From Biscogniauxia marginata (Eukaryota > Ascomycota > Sordariomycetes > Xylariales > Xylariaceae), in assembly GCA_022695795.1 (NCBI GenBank), contig MU404061.1, positions 372,001 through 436,000 on the forward strand: a DNA stretch of 64,000 nucleotides, read 5' to 3'. Positions 56,301 to 64,000 of the stretch are shown piece by piece. Each line of letters begins with the position of its first letter. The first letter of the stretch is position 1. The translations under genes were made by a program, and so were the position numbers. Under the pieces are notes generated by a model, which was not told the origin of the DNA, did not search any database, and worked only from the letters and a program-made list of their open reading frames with translations.

Positions 56301-59300
56301 TACACCGCCCACCCTCCCGCATATTCCTCTATTCAAGCGGCCAATGGGGGGATTGTCGGTTTAACACGATTTACTTAGTATATATGTGCTAGGGGTATAA
56401 GCACTAGCCTATACCACCAGCGAATGGATGCTGACATGATGTTTCCTCCGTCTGCTCCGAGTTCCACTCTCGCACCGTAAGAGGGATCATATGTAGGTTG
56501 TCGCATCAGGGCCGACGCTCGCAGCAAAATGGTAAAGAATACTTCGTGGGTTTTACCTAATTGGGTTGTCAGGGAAAACTACGCTATACTACAACCCAAA
56601 TTTCACATGATGGGGGGGGTGTGGCTATCGCATCGTGTCAGTAGCCTCCTCCCAGTAAAATACGGGCGCTGGATAGACCCCATGAGAAGAAATTCTGTCG
56701 TCAATCTGAGCTGATCCTTTTGTCCTTTAGGGTATCTTGGCAAGGCTCGGCGGGTCTCGGCGCCACGAGGGAAATCTGTAATCTCGTTCCGTTCCAGCTG
56801 CTTAGTGTTTAAGCATGAATTTAAGCGTTTTTTTTTCTCCTTCTTTCATCTTCGTCCTCGGAGTTTCCCTCTCGTTGTGGACTGGGTACTGGGTAATATA
56901 ACTAGCGCTCCACGCATCATCACCGCCTACCACTTAGTATAGTGCACATAACAGCTGACACGAGGCCACTGGGTCGGAAATCTGTTGATCTACAGACCGT
57001 GTCTTCCAATTAAATCGCAACGCATCTCGCTCTCCCTTTCTTCTCGAATCTCGGCGATGCGACATGCCTCCGTATTGGTGGGCCTTGGCGACTTGGGGGT
57101 TTCTGTGGGAGAGTTCATTACACCACGAGTCGATGCCAATATCTTTTTACTCTGTTTCTTGGAATAATTGGTAATCCCTTTACTCCGAATCTCGTATCGT
57201 CCATTGTCTTACATAAGAGGCCGTCAACCCCCTTTGATGACGGTGCCCAGGTTTGGAAAGAGTCAAGAGAGCGAAACGAAAGACTGTTCCATTACCACGT
57301 TGGGCCAAGTTTCCCCTTAACATTATGGGATTAGCTGTAGGCGGTGTTATTGGCAGAGCACAACGATCTGCAGTGAGCACTTTACTCTAATGAACGTGCT
57401 CACAAGGCTTTGTACTACTGTGCCGTATATGCGCGTTGCTAATGAGAGGTCACTTGGAATGATACCATGTCAAGCCAAAGTGAACGTGGCTTGATCGTCT
57501 TGTTGCTATTCGACTTTCGACCAGCCTAGCTATAGCCACATAAAGTACGCACCAAGAACGTTCAGACGCCACCCTAGTTTTGGCCGGCACTGGCGGACAG
57601 CCTAAGGGCGCCTCACGCACTATGTGCACACGAGTCTGACCTACGTGTCACCCTTGAGCATCCCAAGGCTCTCTTATCGTCTAGCTTTTCTTGGCTTCCC
57701 TATCAGACCCTGAAGCTATCAAACCCAAATAAAAAGAGAATCGCAAAGAAGAGACGAATGTCTCTTGGGCTACATGTTCTATACCTATTATCAACTTAGC
57801 TACTTTAGTTTCATGTGCCTATGTCTGTCTATCTGCGGCTGAATCTTAATTATACACGCTGCCTCTTCAAAGGGCCCTCTTTCCTTAGACAGCTAAACAG
57901 TGGGTTTTCTTCTGCAGTGAGGCGTCCTTGGATGATCAGATAGCCAAGATGCTGATCATCCTATTGGTAACTTGCTCACCATCACAAATGTCCATAACCA
58001 CGTGAAGGTCCTCCTAGTTCTTGAATCGTAGTAAACTAGGGCCTAATCTCTCGGATGGATAATCTGAAGTGATAAGTCGTGATATTTGACCGCGTGCACG
58101 ACCATTCACAACCAATAGTAAGTAGCTCTTAGTGCTTACTTACTTTATCTTCAGCAACAAATAAGCTCTCTGACATAGTCCGCCCGTGGGAACGGAACCC
58201 AATCGTAATGCTTCGCTTCGCTTCATTACCCGTCCCCCCATCCCCCCTTCCTACGGCCTCCCCCCCCTCCACATTCAAGGTACTTCCATTCCTTCGAAGC
58301 ACTAAAAAAAAACTGGCATAATTTCTAGTACCCGTATACTTGGTTGATAGCGTAGGATGACACATGAAAGCCCCGCTATCGGCTTGGAGATTAGTCGTGT
58401 GCTCAATGCTTTGGCTATTAGAGGTGGCGCGCCTAGAACTCTGCGCAATGGGAGGCTCTGCAGCTAGAATCCAACACTAAGCCGTGAATCGTTTGATGAA
58501 CTCTTCAGCTATAGCTTCACTCCACAAAAAGCCCAAGTATTCAGCCAAGGATAGGCTCGTCTACTAAGAAAGCAAAAGTCCACGGTCTGGGTTTCGAATA
58601 GGCACACCTTTTAAGAATACCAAGAAAAACACCCCCTCACACACCCTGTGGGCAAGAAACAACGCCTTCTCCTTTTCTGACTCGGATTCGGTACGGCGGA
58701 ACTGCCGCCTACGGAAATACATACGCATAGCTTATCCGGTGCCCCAAGTATGCTAACCGGGGTCATGGGAGGCTGTCGCTCACCGGCAGGCAAATATCTA
58801 CGGCCCTTCTGCTGGCGGCACGTGGCCATCACGAGGCCCCCGGCCGCGCAAGTTCTAGCCCTAGCTGTCCAGAATATAAGTACATCTGTGCTTATCCACA
58901 CACGTAGCTGACAAGTCTACATATGTGCGGACAACCACAGGGGGTTACTATGCAACAGGCCTTTAAAACGCCTAGCTTGGCTTACTGCGCCGGCGTATTA
59001 TACGAGTTCAGGTAGGGAAGTTGGTAGTATGCGCACACAATTGTGGTAAGCCAAGATGTAATACACTAGCCTCTTTTTCATTATTTTCCTTCTTCACGGA
59101 GTACTGAGAGCCGAGTTACAACAATATTTTTCCCCTCCCCACCACCCCCAAACATCGCCAAAGGCGGTATCGTACGGCGCCACAGCGCGACTTTTTATTA
59201 TTATCATAGTCTTACAAGATATCTAGACGAACAGGAAGACGCCAAATTGCCCTCAGTCACGACAAGGGCCTGCGATGCCCCTGTCTACTACTGTGGATCA

Positions 59301-62294
59301 CTGCCGATGAGGTCATGTCACTGCTGTGATCATTTTATGTGCCGCAGCCATCCTCAGCACGCAAGTGGCACGGCTTGATTATAGTCGAGGTAGCTCAACC
59401 TACCTGACGCCATATCTGGTCCCGCCGTACCTTTTCTTTTCTATTGGCGTGACACTAATAAAAGCGTGTGTCGAGAAAATATTTCGTGTGTCAGGCTTGG
59501 GTATCACGGAATTAGGCGATGCCTGGGGGGGAGGGAAACCCACGTGGCACAGCACTCATGCCGCACAATTGGATTTTATCGTGTCGTATATATTATGCCT
59601 TTTACGATACCCGGTAGGAAGAATCAAATGTAATAGGCACATGCACTAATCATGTCAAAACCAGTATCTTCATGCCTTGCCTGGGCTTGTAGTTATGTAA
59701 AAAGGGGGGGGATCCTTTAAGTTCTATTGGCAGACGTCAAACGAGAAGCTTAAAATGATTTCCAGAGTAGTTGTACCACGCTGTGTAATGGTGTGTCGCT
59801 AACTCGTCTAAGCTGACTCGACTTATCTGGATCTCCGTGAGAAGTAGAGACGAGAACGGCACATCCAAGCTTCTTTGGTCTTATTACTGGTCATCTCTCA
59901 TCCTCAATACGGTAATCGGTACATTAACACATAGTGTACCGTATACACAGTCCCTTGTTGTAACACTACCACAACCGTTTTCTATCAGGTTGCAGATAGA
60001 TATACGAGTAGGCATTTTCCTTATAAAGCATAAAAAGCCTTGGCATCATGTATGTATTTTTAGAAAAGAAACATGAACCGGAAATCAAGATAACCTAGGA
60101 ATGCACGAGCCATGTTTCCCCTATATGTGCTAATCGGGTCAGGTATATTTATCATCTGAAATTACGAGCTAATATAGGTACCTAGTCTGTATAGGTAGGC
60201 CTTTTGAGGGCCTAATGAAGTCTGGGGAAAAGCTGGCGTAAACCCTTCAGATATAGCGTACATGTATAATCGCTATCTGCAACCCATGTTACGTCTAGAA
60301 CAGCCACTTTTAGATAAGGCGAGATGGTTCCTTTCCCTCGGGTTTCCGACCCCAAACCCTACGAAGGCGGGGGTGCCAACTTGAAAGGCTATCATCATCC
60401 CTTGCTCGTCTCTTTCCACTGCTCCCCGCCCTTTTCAGCCTAGGCGGTGTTGGGTACCTAATTCGTTTAGGATCACAATAGATAATTAGGTTTCGCAGTC
60501 TGAGGAGTCATTGCCTTAGTTATATGTCTACATGATGATTATTCCAGGCATCCGGAATCCTAGGCCGTCTGCAAGATGCCTAATCCATCATCGTCATCAA
60601 GTACCTACGAGCATATGTGCAAGTCATTTACTATTGATAGAGGTATATTTCTCTTTTGGGCTCTACAATAGGTCTTGAACCCTCATAGCGGTAACCGTAC
60701 TCATATAGTCAGCTGACTAGATGTTCCTAGGATTGTCGATACACGCTGGGGGATCTGTATTCCTACGCCCTCCTTTCATTTCTCTCTTACCCAGCTACCG
60801 GGAACACCTCCATGATTCATTCGTCCTCTCGCGTAGTCAAACGTGAACCTTCAAAGAGCTTATATAAGACAAAATAAACAACCCTTAACCTAGGTTAGAG
60901 GAGGTGAGGCACAGACATATGTTTATTGATCTGTCATATAAGTATCATGAAAAAAAAAAGACGATCACCTGCCAATTAGTGTCAGTCAGCAGATGACTAT
61001 GACACGGAACAACATGTCATGTCATCTCGTCGCATTACCAATATCTTGTTTTCTTTCTCGTTTTCTTTGGCTTGCCTCTCATATACCCCTTGTCTTATAC
61101 CCCGACCTATAAGATGTGCTCTTTATACCTATGTCCTCAGTATACGCCGACGCGCCTCAACCAACGTAATGTTCCTTCGGTTAGCCCCGACATCTCTCCA
61201 ACACCTATGGTGAATAAGCATATTATTCAGACGCCCTATGTATCACACGCGTGTAGTACATACACGTGTTTAATCATCGGTGCCGTGCCCTAGATCCTAA
61301 CACCTACCTATCATCTGTGATCTAGACGAGGAGGACTTTTGTAGATAAGAATGCCGCACACGTGAATAGTCAATGGTGATCCTTACGATTGACTGATTGG
61401 CACTCCTCTTCACATGCCACCATCACCGCCATCGACTAAGATTGAGCAGGGCAATATTATGCGGGCTGCAGGCTATGCAGACTATGCAATAGATATGCGC
61501 ACTAGAGAAGTATGGAGTGCATTAGCCTTGCCGGTCATGACATGAATCCTGCGATGATGGCTGCGTAACACAAACGTCTATTGTATGAAGCCGCAGCACG
61601 TCGAGTCTCGAGCCTGCGAGCCTGGAGATCTGCGTCCATCACTGTAATATGAGATCCGACCCCTTCTAACTTTTGCAGGTTGGTATGTGCGAGCTTGTCA
61701 TTTCGTTCGGGATGTCGGGAACAGGGATGTCACGGCTGCTATAGCAAACTCCATCCCACCAGGGCAGGCGTTCATCTCGCACCTCATCTCGCCTGTTGAT
61801 GCCCGCCTGGGATAGGAAAAGGACAGGAAGAAAAATTTAGAAGAGGGCACATGACAGAAATACCAGTACAACGGTACTGTTCAATCATAATAAGCGATAA
61901 GTTCGATAGGGGTGTGTAACACGGGGGCTTCCTATCATTGTCGTACAAATGTTGGAGTTGATAGTCGAATTGGCTCGGCTCACTCAGCGCCCCCTACCCT
62001 ACGCAAGTAGTTTTGCAACCGTGATGCAGTGCCACGGTATCATCATGTGGAGGACAAAAAACTGTCCAGGCATCTAAATTTTTCTTGACTACATGATATG
62101 TACATACATATACCCAACTGAGTAATTTATTATGTGTGAATATACATACCTCTCTCTGTGTGTGTATATTTGTGGACGCACCTAGCCAGCGGGCCTCATC
62201 CGAAAATCAGATGACGCTCAACAAACCTCATTCACGACGTAGTAAGGCTTCTAGAAATGCGCGTGGGCGTGAGCGATTTCTGTACGAGCCAAGC

Positions 62295-62372
62295 ATGCAG
62301 GCAGGCAGGCAAGGCAGTCTGGTTAATATAGTAGATATCTACCACCCAGCCAGCCTTCCTGCCCGCCTGCAT
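62295..62372. repeat. Imperfect hairpin built on GCAG repeats
   Basis: The left arm 62295-62315 (ATGCAGGCAGGCAGGC...) is nearly reverse-complementary to 62352-62372, about 19 of 20 paired with one bulge, and encloses a 36-base loop. The left arm is itself a GGCA tandem, so chance formation from simple repeats is possible. Confidence 0.55.
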
Positions 62373-63742
62373 ACGCCTATCTACGACCTCCAGCAAATAA
62401 CCGAGCAATGGTTGTTTCCCGATCGGAAATCAGCCACATCTGCATATATGCGATCTCGTTGGTCACTTTATTCCTACATACAAATCGACACTGGCGAGTA
62501 CGCACGAAGCCGAACCGTCCTCACTTCGGGTATCATGTATGTGTGTTATTCAACTTGTTACACGGGCGGGATAAGCTGGGCAAGACATGCCTATCGGATG
62601 ATTGATCATTTTGTCTTCTTGTCAGTACGCGCTTGAAACACATAAATATACCACGGGGTGCCAGGAATATTCTATGATATACGCCGAGGATGTGACTGAG
62701 AAACTTAAAAAAAAGTCCCAGCCGGGCGGAATCACATCGCGTCACCGGTAAGCCACAGCTTTGCTTTTTATTATTTTACCCTATCTCTCTTCCCTTCCCC
62801 CTCCTCCCTTACAGGGTGGCTCATTTTGGGGAGGAGGGTATTATTTCCCGTTTCGTGAGTATAGGCCGGATGGCGCGGATGGGAAATACAGCTCTTGTGT
62901 CCGAGTTCGCATAGGTACAGTACTTTGGAGTTGGGTGCAAAAGTACACAGGCTCACACGCGCACACTGCTACATAATCCGGGACGATATAGCCCGATGGC
63001 GTCGTTGGGTAAGAGGTGACTAGGTGTTGCACGCTGGTGGCACGGGTCAGGAGAGGGGAGATCCTTCTACTGCTACCTAATGCAGATACCGATACCGAGT
63101 TGCCGCAAGACAGGACCGGTATGCAAGTAGGCTGATAACCTAGACACATGATATCGACTCCGCTCTCAGAATTGCAACGCCTGGAGGACAATGGGGACCT
63201 AAAGGAAACTAGCTACTGCTTAGAGCAGCATGGCTTGGCACGCACGGCTACATGTATAAGCATGTATACAGGTACGTGTATTATATTGAAATGCTTCGCG
63301 ATCCCGGATGGGTTAGATCGGTTGCTTAGTGTGCGAAACAGAGCCAGACAGCCAAGATGACCAAGAGAGGGCCTGTGGATATCCCAAGAAAATGTGCGTT
63401 GGCGTTCGACGAATTTTCCCCGAGCACTGGTTCTTTCATGTGGGCGAAAGGGTCTCGGCTACAACCCTAGATAGAGGGGATATCGGATGTCCGATCGATT
63501 TACCTTATACCTACGTATCTACTCACCTACCTGCATACCTACATACCTATCTACCTATCATGAGGGCTCGGTAAAGAGTGTGAGAGACAATACATACGCA
63601 TGTAGATGTACGGGGAGGAAAAAGCAAAACCTATATAACCCCCTCCTTTTTGCCTAGCTTTGCCTAGCCCAGCCTAGCCTTGGCCCGAAAAGCAAAACAA
63701 AGCAGAAAAAGAAAAGCGAAAACGAAAAATAGCATGTGTATC

Positions 63743-63770
63743 TGGTGGTGGTGGTGGTGGTGGTGTGTGT
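63743..63770. repeat. (TGG)n microsatellite passing into (GT)n
   Basis: Seven to eight TGG units are followed by GTGTGTGTGG. Simple repeat; the open frames over it encode Trp or Val runs and are artefacts. Confidence 0.85.
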
Positions 63771-64000
63771 GGGGTTTGGGAGCCGACATTGTCGCACCGA
63801 TCGCCCTTATAGCTCAATCTTATTCAGACGTCGCTCCATGGGACTGCCCTCCCGAAGCATACGCACGTACATACCTATATCTCTCCGCAGGCTACGCTTT
63901 TCCTTAGCCCGTAAATTTTATTGTTAATATTTTTCTCCCCCTCGGAGGTTTCTTTCCCCATTGGACAAATAGTCAAGTAAGTTTCTTACTCCTGTTCACT

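Larger units (their letters stand above)
52151..64000. other. About 12 kb without a supported gene
   Basis: Base composition is near normal and not RIP-like. All open frames are short, overlap freely between strands, and carry no recognisable domain, signal peptide or splice-compatible partner. I see only microsatellites, homopolymers (for example poly-C near 58230-58270) and short inverted repeats. It may hold lineage-specific short genes, non-coding RNA or old decayed repeats, but nothing can be supported by eye. Confidence 0.5.

Noticed and set aside
62136..62636. 166-codon plus-strand frame
   Set aside because: It crosses the GGCA hairpin, has no domain or splice partner, and its composition matches the surrounding non-coding DNA.

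Overview
The window is nuclear DNA of a filamentous ascomycete (Pezizomycotina, probably Sordariomycetes; the class is inferred from protein style, short GT-AG introns and gene structure). The strongest clue is a 22.8 kb block of extreme AT richness in which retrotransposon genes are riddled with transition-type stop codons. This is the signature of repeat-induced point mutation (RIP), a process restricted to these fungi. The sequence lacks telomeric, rDNA, tRNA or CRISPR features that I could support.

Left arm (1-16.4 kb), ordinary gene-rich euchromatin: an 814-residue coiled-coil protein of unknown function (363-2807, +); a five-exon LrgA/LrgB-type membrane protein (3386-5515, -); a two-exon 2EXR-domain protein (6173-7285, -); the CPSF100-type cleavage/polyadenylation subunit CFT2 (9268-12206, -); and the COPII coat subunit SEC24 (13077-16406, +), which is divergent from CFT2 across an 870 bp promoter region. 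Exon structures for the spliced genes were assembled by hand from reading frame, splice sites and family conservation.

Middle (16.4-44.2 kb), gene-free and repeat-dominated: a frameshifted non-LTR (LINE) reverse-transcriptase relic near 20.0 kb; a 127 bp LTR-like element with perfect CTCTT target duplications (20884-21010); then one complete Ty3/gypsy-type element (21348-44165, + orientation, 5 bp duplication CCTAG). Nested inside it are two further full-length gypsy elements on the minus strand (26243-33993 and 34194-41681) and three solo LTRs (24432-24813, 25646-26067, 33203-33634). All three full elements are RIP-destroyed. Their LTRs share a common 3' half but carry different 5' (U3) modules. 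Each full element also keeps, between pol and its 3' LTR, the wreck of an ORF running opposite to gag-pol. In the two inner copies this ORF begins with a Zn2Cys6-like cysteine pattern. This is the most interesting observation in the window.

Right arm (44.2-64 kb): a seven-exon homocitrate synthase gene (first step of fungal lysine synthesis; 45084-46952, +) starting only 0.9 kb from the heterochromatic block and carrying a consensus Gcn4/Cpc1 site upstream; a WOPR (Gti1/Pac2) transcription regulator (49099-50424, -) with a long, short-ORF-rich upstream region; and about 12 kb with no gene I can support, only microsatellites and short inverted repeats.

The genes do not form a pathway or cluster. 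They are housekeeping or regulatory genes flanking a transposon graveyard.
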